A stretch of 25,838 nucleotides of DNA. It comes from JAGLTN01 sp023135255 (GTDB lineage Bacteria > Planctomycetota > Phycisphaerae > Sedimentisphaerales > Anaerobacaceae). How positions within the stretch are numbered: the first letter of the stretch is position 1; every line of letters starts with the position of its first letter. The notes under the pieces were generated by a model. That model was not told where the DNA came from. It saw nothing but the letters and a program-made list of their open reading frames with translations, and searched no databases. Where the stretch lies: assembly GCA_030639495.1 (NCBI GenBank), contig DAOWCP010000025.1, positions 1-25,838 on the forward strand, given 5' to 3'. Positions 14,793 through 23,578 of the stretch are shown in pieces. Position numbers and translations under genes: made by a program.

Positions 14793-16007
14793 TTATATTT
14801 TAGTTTTTCTGATTGGCTTTTCGCGTAAGTATCTGCTGATATTTCTGATGGCCTGGCGAAGCCTTTGTTCGTTTTCCACCAAGGCAATTCTCATGTAATC
14901 TTCGCCGTTTTCGCCAAATCCTCTACCCGGCGCCATTGAAACCTCAGCGTGCTCCATAAGCTCCATTGCATAATCGATGCTTCCTTTGCCTTTTGAGTGT
15001 TCTTTTGGGACCTTTGCCCACACGAACATCGATGCGCGTGGTTTTTCGACTTCCCAGCCTATTTTATAGAGACCTTCACAAAGAACATCCCTTCTTGATT
15101 GATAAATCAGGTTTTGAGCTGCAATATCCGCCTCACAATGCCTCATAGCGATAATACCTGCGATTTGCAGAGCCTGGAAAATACCATAGTCATAATAGCC
15201 TTTTATGGTGTAGAGGTAGTCGATCATATCTTTATTACCGACGGCAAAGCCTATTCTGAAGCCAGCCATATTATAGGGCTTACTCATTGTTATCAGCTCA
15301 ACACCGACATCTTTTGCACCTTTAACGGACAAAAAGCTCGGAGCTTTGTATCCATCAAAACAGGTTTCGCCATAGGCAAAATCATGAATAACAACAATTT
15401 TGAACTTCTTGGCGATATCGACAACCATTTCAAAAAAGCCTTCGTCGACAGTCATAGCGGTCGGGTTGTGAGGATAATTCAGGATCAATACTTTAGGTGA
15501 TGGATATGTATGCTCACACACCTCTGCGATGGTATTTAAGAATTTTTCATCACAGCCAAGAGGAACGGTAATTACATTTCCCCCAGCCAGGGTAACGGCA
15601 TAATTGTGAATAGGAAAAGAGGGGTCAGGGACAATAGCGGTATCACCGGGGCCCATCATTGCAAGGCAAAGATGACTAAACCCTTCTTTTGAACCTATGC
15701 AGGCAAGCACTTCCTTATCGGGGTCAAGTGAGACGTTCCAGTTTCGCTCATATTTTATAGCTACTTCTTTTCGCAGATTTTTTATGCCTTTAACTGCACT
15801 GTAGCGGTGATTTCTCGGATCATTGGCAGCTTCGCAAAGCTTATCAACCACAATTTGCGGAGCAGGGTCAGAAGGATTGCCCATCCCTAAGTCTATAATA
15901 TCGGCGCCGGCCTGTCGTTTGGTAAGCTTTAACGCATTAAGGCGACCAAACAAATAAGGGGGCAGACGTTTAATTCTCTGTGCTGGTTCAATTTTAAAAT
16001 TTTCCAT
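14793..16007 (-). CDS. alaC: AlaC-type alanine aminotransferase (class I/II)
   Basis: A 404-aa PLP aminotransferase. It resembles E. coli AlaC (glutamate-pyruvate aminotransferase) along its whole length: RIKRLPPYLF at the start, DIIDLGMGNPSD, IGSKEGFSHL, PDPSFPIHNYAV, NYPHNPTA, VIHDFAYGE and SKPYNMAGFRIGF with the Schiff-base lysine K243. It therefore probably exchanges amino groups between alanine/pyruvate and glutamate/2-oxoglutarate. The related LL-diaminopimelate aminotransferase family is an alternative, but the AlaC-type motifs fit better. I use the ATG at 16007 with GGTGA upstream; an in-frame TTG at 16019 is less likely. A promoter at 16053-16080 makes it independent of the upstream rhamnosidase gene. 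Confidence 0.9.
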   Translation of the reverse strand: MENFKIEPAQRIKRLPPYLFGRLNALKLTKRQAGADIIDLGMGNPSDPAPQIVVDKLCEAANDPRNHRYSAVKGIKNLRKEVAIKYERNWNVSLDPDKEVLACIGSKEGFSHLCLAMMGPGDTAIVPDPSFPIHNYAVTLAGGNVITVPLGCDEKFLNTIAEVCEHTYPSPKVLILNYPHNPTAMTVDEGFFEMVVDIAKKFKIVVIHDFAYGETCFDGYKAPSFLSVKGAKDVGVELITMSKPYNMAGFRIGFAVGNKDMIDYLYTIKGYYDYGIFQALQIAGIIAMRHCEADIAAQNLIYQSRRDVLCEGLYKIGWEVEKPRASMFVWAKVPKEHSKGKGSIDYAMELMEHAEVSMAPGRGFGENGEDYMRIALVENEQRLRQAIRNISRYLREKPIRKTKI

Positions 16008-16052
16008 TTTTATCACCAAATAATCAAAAAGACAATTTTTACGCCGTCGATT

Positions 16053-16080
16053 ATTTTACCGCAAAGAGAAGAGTTTTCAA
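16053..16080 (-). promoter_or_regulatory. Candidate promoter of alaC
   Basis: On the minus strand TTGAAA (16080-16075) and TAAAAT (16058-16053) are 16 bp apart, each 5 of 6 to consensus. The expected leader is about 40 nt. Confidence 0.6.
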
Positions 16081-16127
16081 GTTAATTTACTCATAACCCA
16101 ATAAATCAATAGCTAAATATAACTATT

Positions 16128-18866
16128 TTATCGAGCTAGCTTAGCGATAAAATGATATTGACCTGATTCTACAAAGAGTAACATTCTGTCGTTTTCCATT
16201 TTGAGAAATTTTGCTTTTGGTTCTACAGATATGCTTTTCCCAGGCATATAAACAGTTGCGGTCGTGTTCGGCGGTATGGTTACATTCAGATGCAACTCGT
16301 CCTGATGGATTTTCCAGTCTGTAATTATTTGGCCTTGAATCGAATCGTAGCTGGTCTTAGCCCATTTGAGATCATCAATTACAGGAGTATTGATCATGAA
16401 ATGTTTATAGCCTGGATTTTTTTCATCTGGTGTAATTCCGCCTACGCCTTCGATGAACCATGAACCCACCGCCAGATAACAATTATGAATCTGGGATGCC
16501 CCGAGGCCCCAGTTCTCGTTAATTGTAGTTGAGCCGCACTTTAGCATGTAGCCGTAACTCGGATAAGTGTCTTTGCTGATCATTTCGTAAGCAAGGTCGT
16601 TTCTGCCCTGCTCGTTGAGGAGTCTTAGCATGAAGAATATTCCGAGCATACCAGCATTGGGGTTGCCTTTGTGCTTTACGATTATGGCATCTTCCAAGCG
16701 TTTGAAAATACGTTTTTTAATATCATCCGGTACGATACCGGTATACAATGGCATGGTTAGGTAAACCTGGTCATCAAATATATAGGTTTGCTTTTCTTTG
16801 TCGAAAAATTCTTCGTGCAGAACCTTTTTTAATAGCTCGACCTGGGCTGTATATTTTTTAGCATCTTGTTTTTTGCCGAGAATTTCTGCTATCCGGGCGG
16901 CACGTTTTACACAATAAAGCATATAGCAATTATTGAAAAAACGATTTCGTTTCAGCTGGATTGGATTACCGACCGGCCAAAGCTGGTCAGGAGCAACCCA
17001 GTCACCTAAGAATCCCCATTCTTCGGATGGGGCAAGGCCGGGGTAAAATTCGAGTATATTGTTTTTTCTTTTTGTATCTACATAATCAAGCCATCTTGTA
17101 AATGATGGGTATGATTTTTCAAGTATCTGTTTATCGCCATATCGCAGGTACATTTCCCAGGGCAATGTAAGACATATTCCACTCCAACCCGGGCCACCAC
17201 CATCGAATGTAGGCGGACAGGTGTGCGGAATGTCTCCGGTATCTTCATGCTGGCTGTCGCGCCAATTCATAAGCCATTTTGTATAAAAGGCAGATACGTC
17301 AAAGTTTGTTATTCCTGTAACCATTGATGATTGACCGTCGCCGCCGTAACCAAGTCTTTCACGATGGGGGCAATCAACGATAACACCTCCCATAGTGAGA
17401 CACTCGTAGGTATATTTAGTGGTATTAAAAATGTCATTGAGCAGTTGATTTGAACATTGGAATTCAGAGGCGCTTTTATAATTTGTTCTTACGAAAAGTC
17501 CTGTGATGTCATCAAGGCTGGGCTGGTAATCAAGGCCTGTAATTTCAACATAGCGAAAAGCGCGGAAATCAAAGCGGTTCCTGAAAGTTTCGGTTTTATC
17601 TGAGCCAATAATGTATTGATCCCAATAGCCATAGTCATTGAAACGCTTATCTTTGTGACCAAGTTCCTGTTCCAGGTAACGTATTTTTATTTTGTCACCA
17701 ACTTTGCCTTTCAGCTTTACCTGAAGAAAGCCGGTAAAGCTTTTGCCCATATCAACCCAGTATTTGCCTTGATCTTTTTTCTCGATAGATACGGGTATGA
17801 CAGACCAAAATATTTTATTTGTATTACACATTTGCGCGGAGACTTTTATATTTTGGGGGATAGTGACAATGTCAACGTTTTTCCAGTCGGTAAGGGTTGT
17901 AACAGGCTTTGACCAGTCGTTGTTTATTAATCTACCGTCCTGACTTTCGGCACTTGAACGTCCTTTTTTGCCGTGATGAACCTCGGCAAGGGTCGTTGAG
18001 CTTTTGTGCCATTTCCAGCTTTTGTCGGTAGCAAGGCTGAAATCTTTATTACTGTGCAAAGCAGCATTAAGCTGGAGTTTTACAATGGGTGTTTTGTGGA
18101 AGACACCAACAACGCCTTTTCTGAACCAACCATAGCTAAGCCAAAGACCAACACAGTTATCGCCCTTCCTGAGATATTTGGTAACATCATAGGTGTTATA
18201 TAAAACTCGTTTGTCATATTGAGTAAAAGCGGGGGCTAACGGGTCGATGGTGACTTTTTCGCCATTGATGTAAAGCTCGTGATAACCAAAAGAAGTAACG
18301 TATACAAATACCTGTTTGGGATTATCTTCGAGAGAGAATTCTTTTCTCATCCATGGTAAATCTACATTTTTATAAGGCTTGTATTTATCATCATTGAGAT
18401 CGGCGCCGGCTGGGGTATAAGATATCCATTGGCCTTTCCAGTCGGCGGAATTTAAAAGCCCCATCGACCATTGGGCGGTTTGGCTGAATTTGGTGGGTTT
18501 GTTGTCTTTGTCCCAGGAGCGTGCCTTCCAGAAGCACTTTTGCCCTGAGATGAGTTTTTGGCCTTTGTATTGTATGTTGACTGTATTGTCAGATTTTACC
18601 TTGCCGGTATCAAAAAGGTCCGCTTTGCCAGTAACAAGCAGCTGTTTAGAAGAAGCAACAAGAACCTGATATGCGGTTTGTTTTTGTCCATGTTTATTTG
18701 ATTGCAGTTTCCAGCTAAGTCTGGGTTGAATTACATCTATGCCAACAGGATTAGTGAGATATTCACAACGAAGGTCGGTTACAGCAACATCACTTTGAGG
18801 CAATTCGTTACAACCTGCCATGAGTAAAAATGATAGTAACGTTATAATTGCGAAAAACTTTTTCAT
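16128..18866 (-). CDS. Alpha-L-rhamnosidase, GH78 family lipoprotein
   Basis: A 912-aa exported enzyme that should release terminal alpha-L-rhamnose from glycans. The start at 18866 has AGGAG 7 nt upstream and begins a lipoprotein signal (KKFFAIITLLSFLLMAGC, lipid-bearing C19); an upstream in-frame ATG at 18935 lies inside the previous gene and is unlikely. Domains in order are the N-terminal beta-sandwich (DLRCEYLTNPVGID, about 30-140), the rhamnosidase N domain (QVFVYVTSFGYHELYINGEK), a concanavalin-like domain, and the (alpha/alpha)6 barrel. DCPHRERLGYGGD (498-510) matches the GH78 catalytic spacing D-x4-E-x6-D (D498, E503, D510). INENW later supplies the second glutamate. The GDWVAPD segment is also typical. 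It follows the PAP2 gene by 47 nt. Confidence 0.93.
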   Translation of the reverse strand: MKKFFAIITLLSFLLMAGCNELPQSDVAVTDLRCEYLTNPVGIDVIQPRLSWKLQSNKHGQKQTAYQVLVASSKQLLVTGKADLFDTGKVKSDNTVNIQYKGQKLISGQKCFWKARSWDKDNKPTKFSQTAQWSMGLLNSADWKGQWISYTPAGADLNDDKYKPYKNVDLPWMRKEFSLEDNPKQVFVYVTSFGYHELYINGEKVTIDPLAPAFTQYDKRVLYNTYDVTKYLRKGDNCVGLWLSYGWFRKGVVGVFHKTPIVKLQLNAALHSNKDFSLATDKSWKWHKSSTTLAEVHHGKKGRSSAESQDGRLINNDWSKPVTTLTDWKNVDIVTIPQNIKVSAQMCNTNKIFWSVIPVSIEKKDQGKYWVDMGKSFTGFLQVKLKGKVGDKIKIRYLEQELGHKDKRFNDYGYWDQYIIGSDKTETFRNRFDFRAFRYVEITGLDYQPSLDDITGLFVRTNYKSASEFQCSNQLLNDIFNTTKYTYECLTMGGVIVDCPHRERLGYGGDGQSSMVTGITNFDVSAFYTKWLMNWRDSQHEDTGDIPHTCPPTFDGGGPGWSGICLTLPWEMYLRYGDKQILEKSYPSFTRWLDYVDTKRKNNILEFYPGLAPSEEWGFLGDWVAPDQLWPVGNPIQLKRNRFFNNCYMLYCVKRAARIAEILGKKQDAKKYTAQVELLKKVLHEEFFDKEKQTYIFDDQVYLTMPLYTGIVPDDIKKRIFKRLEDAIIVKHKGNPNAGMLGIFFMLRLLNEQGRNDLAYEMISKDTYPSYGYMLKCGSTTINENWGLGASQIHNCYLAVGSWFIEGVGGITPDEKNPGYKHFMINTPVIDDLKWAKTSYDSIQGQIITDWKIHQDELHLNVTIPPNTTATVYMPGKSISVEPKAKFLKMENDRMLLFVESGQYHFIAKLAR

Positions 18867-18913
18867 AGAGACACTCCTGTTAGCAGAAAAGGTAATTATT
18901 CGTTCAAATTTTG

Positions 18914-19735
18914 TTAGAATCTTTTTGTCAGGCATATTCCCGTGCCACCGTCATCACCTAAGCCGCCAAAGTAAGGCTCTACTTTAAATCCCGCGATCTC
19001 AAGTTTTTTTTGTTTACCGGCAACGGTATGTCCCACAACCCAACCAAGTACTGCGCCGAAGAGAACGTCACTTGCCCAATGGTCGCCTGAATCCATCATT
19101 CGCCATGCAACGACAGAAGCACCGCAGTAAGCGGGGATGCCGATTTCCGGGCCATAGAATTCATGCAAAACGGCAGCAACCGTAAAGGAGCTTGACGTAT
19201 GTCCGCTTGGCCATGCGAAATTTTTGCCGTTAGGTGTGTCATTGTGAACAATGCCTTTCAAAGCCAGAGTTGTCAGCCCTGTAATTGAAAGTGCCGTCAT
19301 CATTGTCCATGCTCTGTCTTTGTTCAGCTGGTCACCTTTATGCGCACTTACGGCATACCAGATACCAGTAGCGGCAAAATGAATTCCGGGGTTTCCGGCA
19401 ATATCGATGAACTTATCTACACCCTTGCTGCCGAAAGCACGATGTTTCTTGAAATTTTCAGCAATGTTTTTGTCAGCATCGCTGCTATGCAATGCGATTG
19501 AACCACCACCAGCCATCAAAAGCAGAAGCAAATTATTATTATCAAAAAAAGAAGACTTTGTGTCATCGATGATTCTGTCAGGCCAATTTCCAAGGTCATC
19601 CCTGGCGAAGTCGAGCCAGGTGGGAACGGGAATCTTTAATGAAGATTCGCCGGCAGATACTAAAGAAGTTGAAAAAATAATCGCAAAAAGACAAATCAAT
19701 CTAAACAAAACCGCATTTCTGTAAAAATGCCTCAT
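18914..19735 (-). CDS. PAP2-family phosphatase, exported
   Basis: A 273-aa protein with an N-terminal signal (VLFRLICLFAIIFSTSLVSAG) and several hydrophobic helices. The PAP2/haloperoxidase phosphatase signature is present in altered form: K160 followed by GIVHND and TP, PSGH (176-179) with the catalytic histidine, and R212 with H219 and D223 in GDHWASD. The usual KX6RP arginine is threonine here, and the last motif is R-x6-H-x3-D instead of R-x5-H-x3-D. Family members dephosphorylate lipid phosphates such as phosphatidate or undecaprenyl pyrophosphate; the substrate cannot be told. It ends in a basic-Phe residue pair (KRF). It sits 42 nt after guaA and 47 nt before the rhamnosidase and is probably cotranscribed. 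Confidence 0.85.
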   Translation of the reverse strand: MRHFYRNAVLFRLICLFAIIFSTSLVSAGESSLKIPVPTWLDFARDDLGNWPDRIIDDTKSSFFDNNNLLLLLMAGGGSIALHSSDADKNIAENFKKHRAFGSKGVDKFIDIAGNPGIHFAATGIWYAVSAHKGDQLNKDRAWTMMTALSITGLTTLALKGIVHNDTPNGKNFAWPSGHTSSSFTVAAVLHEFYGPEIGIPAYCGASVVAWRMMDSGDHWASDVLFGAVLGWVVGHTVAGKQKKLEIAGFKVEPYFGGLGDDGGTGICLTKRF

Positions 19736-19777
19736 CCTTGAAGCTCTCCAATTTAGAACAATAATATATCAACGCTT

Positions 19778-21319
19778 TTATTCCCACTCTATCGTGGCGG
19801 GCGGCTTCGATGAAATATCGTAAACCACCCTGTTTACTCCTCTGACCTCATTTATTATCCTGCTCGATATTGTACTCAAGACTTCATAAGGTATATGGGA
19901 AAAATCAGCTGTCATAAAGTCAACCGTTTCGACCGCGCGGACAGCGATAACATTTTCATAACTTCTTTCATCACCCATAACGCCTACAGTAGAAACGGGC
20001 AAAAGCACTGTTAAAGCCTGTGATATCTGTCTGTAAAGACCGGCAGCTTTAATTTCGTCAATAAGTATCTCATCTGATTCTCTTAAGACACCAAGTCTTG
20101 GTTCGGTTATTTCACCGATGATCCTTACCGCCAGACCAGGGCCTGGGAATGGATGTCTCCAAACCATATCCTCCGGCAAACCAAGGTATTCACCTACCCG
20201 TCGAACTTCATCTTTGAACAAATCGCGTAAAGGCTCAACCAGTTCAAAACCGAGCTGTTCCGGCAGACCTCCTACATTGTGGTGTAGTTTAATATTAGCA
20301 GCAGGGTTGCCGTCTTTTGAGCCTGATTCAATAACATCGGGATAGAGAGTACCCTGTGCAAGAAATTTGACATCGGATATTTTGGCAGCTTCTGCTTTGA
20401 AGGCTTCTATGAACTCTGCGCCGATGATCTTGCGTTTTTTCTGCGGGTCGGTGACACCTTTTAAAGCTGTCAGGAACTGCTTTGACCAATCAACAACTCG
20501 AAGATCGATGTGGAAATGATCTCTAAAGGTAGTCTCAACATATTGTCTTTCACCTTTCCTAAGCAAACCATTGTCAACAAAGATACATACCAGCTGGTCG
20601 CCGATGGCTTTGTGAAGCAGTGACGCAACAACAGAAGAATCGACACCTCCACTTAGACCGCAAATTACAGTTGAATCGCCAACCTGTTTTCTTACATCTT
20701 TTACAGTTTCCTCGACAAAATCACTCATTTTCCAGTTGCCGCTACATCCGCAAATGTCATAGAGAAAGTTTTTCAGTATTTGGATTCCTTTAGGCGTATG
20801 TGAAACTTCCGGGTGAAACTGTACGCCGTAGAATGGTTTTTCTTTGTGCTTAACCGCTGCGTATGGACATGTAGGTGTGGTGGCAAGTCGGATAAAATTC
20901 TCATCCATGTTGCCGACCTGGTCGCCGTGGCTTGCCCAGGCGATCATTGAATCAGGGACATTGGCAAGCAAGTCACTTTTGTCGAGCACGGAAAGATCAG
21001 TCCTGCCGTATTCTCTTTTTTCAGCGGCGATGACCCTGGCACCGAGTATTTGACTGCCAAGCTGCATGCCGTAACAAATACCTAATACAGGGACAGACAT
21101 TTCGAGTATCTTTTCATCACATTTCGGGGCATTGTCACTATATACACTGGCTGGTCCGCCGGAGAATATAACGCCTTTAACGTTCATTTCCTTTAACTTC
21201 TCAGCTGAGGTTGACGCTGGGTAAATAAGTGAATAAACATTAAGTTCTCTTACCTTTCTTGCAATAAGCTGAACATACTGACTGCCAAAATCGAGGATAG
21301 CGATTATCTCACGGGGCAT
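19778..21319 (-). CDS. guaA: GMP synthase (glutamine-hydrolysing)
   Basis: Converts XMP to GMP with ATP and glutamine. The class-I amidotransferase domain has FSGGPASVYS, the nucleophile C82 in GICYGMQ, and H169/E171 in QFHPEVSHT. The ATP-pyrophosphatase domain follows with the P-loop GLSGGVDSS (221-229). The dimerisation domain contains RHPFPGPGLAVRIIGE and the conserved end KPPATIEWE. At 513 aa it is standard. The start has AAGGA 6-7 nt upstream. It follows guaB by 45 nt in the same direction, a common IMP-to-GMP operon. Confidence 0.98.
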   Translation of the reverse strand: MPREIIAILDFGSQYVQLIARKVRELNVYSLIYPASTSAEKLKEMNVKGVIFSGGPASVYSDNAPKCDEKILEMSVPVLGICYGMQLGSQILGARVIAAEKREYGRTDLSVLDKSDLLANVPDSMIAWASHGDQVGNMDENFIRLATTPTCPYAAVKHKEKPFYGVQFHPEVSHTPKGIQILKNFLYDICGCSGNWKMSDFVEETVKDVRKQVGDSTVICGLSGGVDSSVVASLLHKAIGDQLVCIFVDNGLLRKGERQYVETTFRDHFHIDLRVVDWSKQFLTALKGVTDPQKKRKIIGAEFIEAFKAEAAKISDVKFLAQGTLYPDVIESGSKDGNPAANIKLHHNVGGLPEQLGFELVEPLRDLFKDEVRRVGEYLGLPEDMVWRHPFPGPGLAVRIIGEITEPRLGVLRESDEILIDEIKAAGLYRQISQALTVLLPVSTVGVMGDERSYENVIAVRAVETVDFMTADFSHIPYEVLSTISSRIINEVRGVNRVVYDISSKPPATIEWE

Positions 21320-21364
21320 AAAAAATCCTTTTCGTACTTTTTGTTATTTACAATTTACCAAACA

Positions 21365-22834
21365 TCAGCTCTTTAGCTCTATTGTAGAATAATTAGGAGC
21401 TTCCTGGGTTATTTGTATATCATGCGGGTGTGATTCACTTACAGAAGCAGATGAAACCCTGCAAAACCGTGCATTTTTTCTGAGGCTTTCAATGTTCTCA
21501 GTTCCGCAATAGCCCATTCCAGCTCGCAGGCCCCCTACCAGCTGATATACGAATTCACTGAGCGTTCCACGGTAAGGGACTCTTCCTTCGACGCCTTCGG
21601 GGACAAGTTTATTTTTTTCACTTGTGCTCTCTTGTCCATATCTATCCGCTGAGCCTTTTACCATCGCACCGAGTGAACCCATGCCGCGATATTCCTTGAA
21701 CTGCCTGCCTTTATAAATCACTAACTGTCCGGGGCTTTCTTTTAGCCCTGCGAACAATGAACCGAGCATTACGGTCGAAGCACCGGCTGCAATAGCTTTG
21801 GTTATCTCACCTGATTGCTTAATGCCGCCGTCAGCGATGACAGGAATGCTGTGTTTGTCCGCAACTTTAGCTACATCCATTATCGCAGTGACCTGAGGGA
21901 CACCAACGCCGGAGATGATTCTTGTTGTGCAAATTGCACCTGGTCCTATGCCGACTTTAATAGCATTTGCGCCGGCTTTGATCAAGTCTTCGGCAGCTTG
22001 GGCGGTAGCGATATTGCCCGCTATCACATCAATATCATATTTTTTCTTTATAGTTTTTAAAGTTTCAATAACATTTTGTGAATGGCCATGAGCAGTATCA
22101 ACGACGAGAACATCAACTTCGGCATCGATCAGGGCTTTTATTCTTTCGTAATCACCAACGCCGGTAGCAGCACCAACGCGAAGCCTTCCTCTTTGGTCAC
22201 GGGCAGACATCGGGTACTGCTGAACACGGTCGATATCTCTCATAGTAATAAGTCCTGCAAGGTCGCCATTATCTTCAACCAGCAGCAGCTTTTCGACTCG
22301 GTGCTTTTGGAGAATTCCTTTTGCCTGCTCTAAAGTAGTGCCGGCAGGAGCGGTGATAAGATTATTTTTTGTCATCACTTCGCTTATTTTTACTTCATCA
22401 TCCTGGAGAAACTTGAGGTCTCTTCTGGTGAGTATGCCGACAAGTTTTTTGTCATTAACAATTGGTACACCTGAAACATTGTGTTCAGCCATTAGCTGCC
22501 TTGCTTTTAAGACAGTCTGATCTGCGTTAAGAGTAACCGGGTCAAGAATTACGCCGTTTTCGCTGCGTTTTACTTTTGCGACTTCTAATCTTTGTTCTTC
22601 TATAGAAAGATTTTTATGAATAATTCCAATTCCGCCCTCCTGTGCCAGCGCGATCGCCAGCGCAGATTCTGTTACGGTGTCCATCGCAGCAGAAATGATT
22701 GGAATATTTATATCAATATTGTTGGTCAGACGGGTTTTTGTGTCGGCCTGACTCGGGATAAAATCACTTTTTGCCGGTATCAACAGGACATCATCAAAAG
22801 TTATACCTTCAGCGATAATTTTGCTGTTTTTCAT
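21365..22834 (-). CDS. guaB: IMP dehydrogenase
   Basis: Oxidises IMP to XMP with NAD, the entry step of GMP synthesis. The barrel carries ITFDDVLLIPA at the start, IISAAMDTVTE, the catalytic C302 in GPGAICTTR, and YRGMGSLGAM in the flap region. A pair of CBS domains (about residues 97-205) is inserted and usually binds adenine or guanine nucleotides. I start at 22834, where GGAG lies 6-7 nt upstream and the protein becomes 489 aa, the usual length; the ATG at 22864 is unlikely. It is first in the run guaB-guaA-PAP2-rhamnosidase and has a near-consensus promoter. Confidence 0.98.
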   Translation of the reverse strand: MKNSKIIAEGITFDDVLLIPAKSDFIPSQADTKTRLTNNIDINIPIISAAMDTVTESALAIALAQEGGIGIIHKNLSIEEQRLEVAKVKRSENGVILDPVTLNADQTVLKARQLMAEHNVSGVPIVNDKKLVGILTRRDLKFLQDDEVKISEVMTKNNLITAPAGTTLEQAKGILQKHRVEKLLLVEDNGDLAGLITMRDIDRVQQYPMSARDQRGRLRVGAATGVGDYERIKALIDAEVDVLVVDTAHGHSQNVIETLKTIKKKYDIDVIAGNIATAQAAEDLIKAGANAIKVGIGPGAICTTRIISGVGVPQVTAIMDVAKVADKHSIPVIADGGIKQSGEITKAIAAGASTVMLGSLFAGLKESPGQLVIYKGRQFKEYRGMGSLGAMVKGSADRYGQESTSEKNKLVPEGVEGRVPYRGTLSEFVYQLVGGLRAGMGYCGTENIESLRKNARFCRVSSASVSESHPHDIQITQEAPNYSTIELKS

Positions 22835-22884
22835 TTTATTCTCCGTGAAAACACCTAATGTCATAAGGCAATACTTAGCGAGTC

Positions 22885-22913
22885 AGTATAATATGGTTTT
22901 TTGATGGCGTCAA
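22885..22913 (-). promoter_or_regulatory. Sigma70 promoter of guaB
   Basis: On the minus strand TTGACG (22913-22908) and TATACT (22890-22885) are 17 bp apart, each 5 of 6 to consensus. Transcription would begin near 22878, giving a leader of about 45 nt. No further structure such as a purine riboswitch fits in so short a leader. Confidence 0.8.
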
Positions 22914-23084
22914 AGCTTTTCAGCTGTTTTTAACAAATGCAGGACTAAATTGATGCTTTTTTCTGATAAAAACCCCCAAGGTCATATAAAAATTCCCCGA
23001 TTAAAATTTGCACTGGGATGAACTTAATTCACACTAAAATAGTATTATGTAATAGATGAATTGAATTTTTGGAGAATATTAAAA

Positions 23085-23405
23085 ATGGAATCCGTAAAAA
23101 AGCATCAAATAATGGTTGTTGGTTTGCTGGCAGCTGTGATATTGGGGGTCGTTGCTTTGATAGCTATCGCTTCAGGGGAAAAACCTGTTGAGAAAAAAAC
23201 TGTATTAGATCAGGGATCAACTACAATCAGCCAGGAGGTCAAAACCTGTCCAGCTGACTATGCAAAACCATGTTTTGAGGCTAAAAATGAAGTTAAAGCC
23301 TGCCTGGCGGATTGCACAAAAGTCTGTTGCGCCGCTAAAAACGCCGAGGAAAAAGTAAAATCGTGCCCATTCAGGATTCCAAAATCCTGCTACGGTAAAA
23401 ACTGA
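23085..23405 (+). CDS. Small membrane-anchored protein with three CX7C repeats
   Basis: A 106-aa protein I do not recognise. It has a single N-terminal hydrophobic helix (MVVGLLAAVILGVVALIAIA, about residues 10-29), probably an uncleaved anchor with the rest outside the membrane. Residues 51-106 contain three related units: EVKTCPADYAKPCFEAKN, EVKACLADCTKVCCAAKN and KVKSCPFRIPKSCYGKN. Each has two cysteines exactly seven residues apart (C55/C63, C73/C81, C94/C102), with lysines around them; unit two adds C77 and C82, for eight cysteines in all. Metal binding or disulfide pairing are possible. I start at the ATG at 23085 because GGAG lies 10 nt upstream; the TTG at 23061 is less likely. A strong terminator follows. 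Confidence 0.7.
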   Translation: MESVKKHQIMVVGLLAAVILGVVALIAIASGEKPVEKKTVLDQGSTTISQEVKTCPADYAKPCFEAKNEVKACLADCTKVCCAAKNAEEKVKSCPFRIPKSCYGKN

Positions 23406-23430
23406 AATTAAAACCAATTTTATTACCAAC

Positions 23431-23466
23431 AGGCCGTTTCTTGAAGAAAGAACGGCCTTTTTTGTT
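23431..23466 (+). terminator. Intrinsic terminator after the CX7C-repeat gene
   Basis: AGGCCGTT (23431-23438) pairs with AACGGCCT (23451-23458), enclosing additional TCTT/AAGA complementarity, followed by six or more T residues. It ends the small-protein transcript and separates it from the ECF sigma gene. Confidence 0.85.
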
Positions 23467-23503
23467 AAATAATATCTGGAAAAATATTTTTTTGCGCCCA
23501 TTT

Positions 23504-23517
23504 TGATTATATAATCA
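23504..23517. promoter_or_regulatory. 14-bp perfect palindrome ahead of the ECF sigma gene
   Basis: TGATTATATAATCA is its own reverse complement and contains a TATAAT minus-10-like hexamer (23510-23515). It lies about 62 nt upstream of the GTG start. No good minus-35 is seen at the proper distance, so it could be an operator or a chance AT-rich palindrome. Confidence 0.35.
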
Positions 23518-23578
23518 GTCTATATTGGTGAAAAGCCAAGTACCGCGGAAAGGGCTATGAGTTTTTAAAAGGATACCA

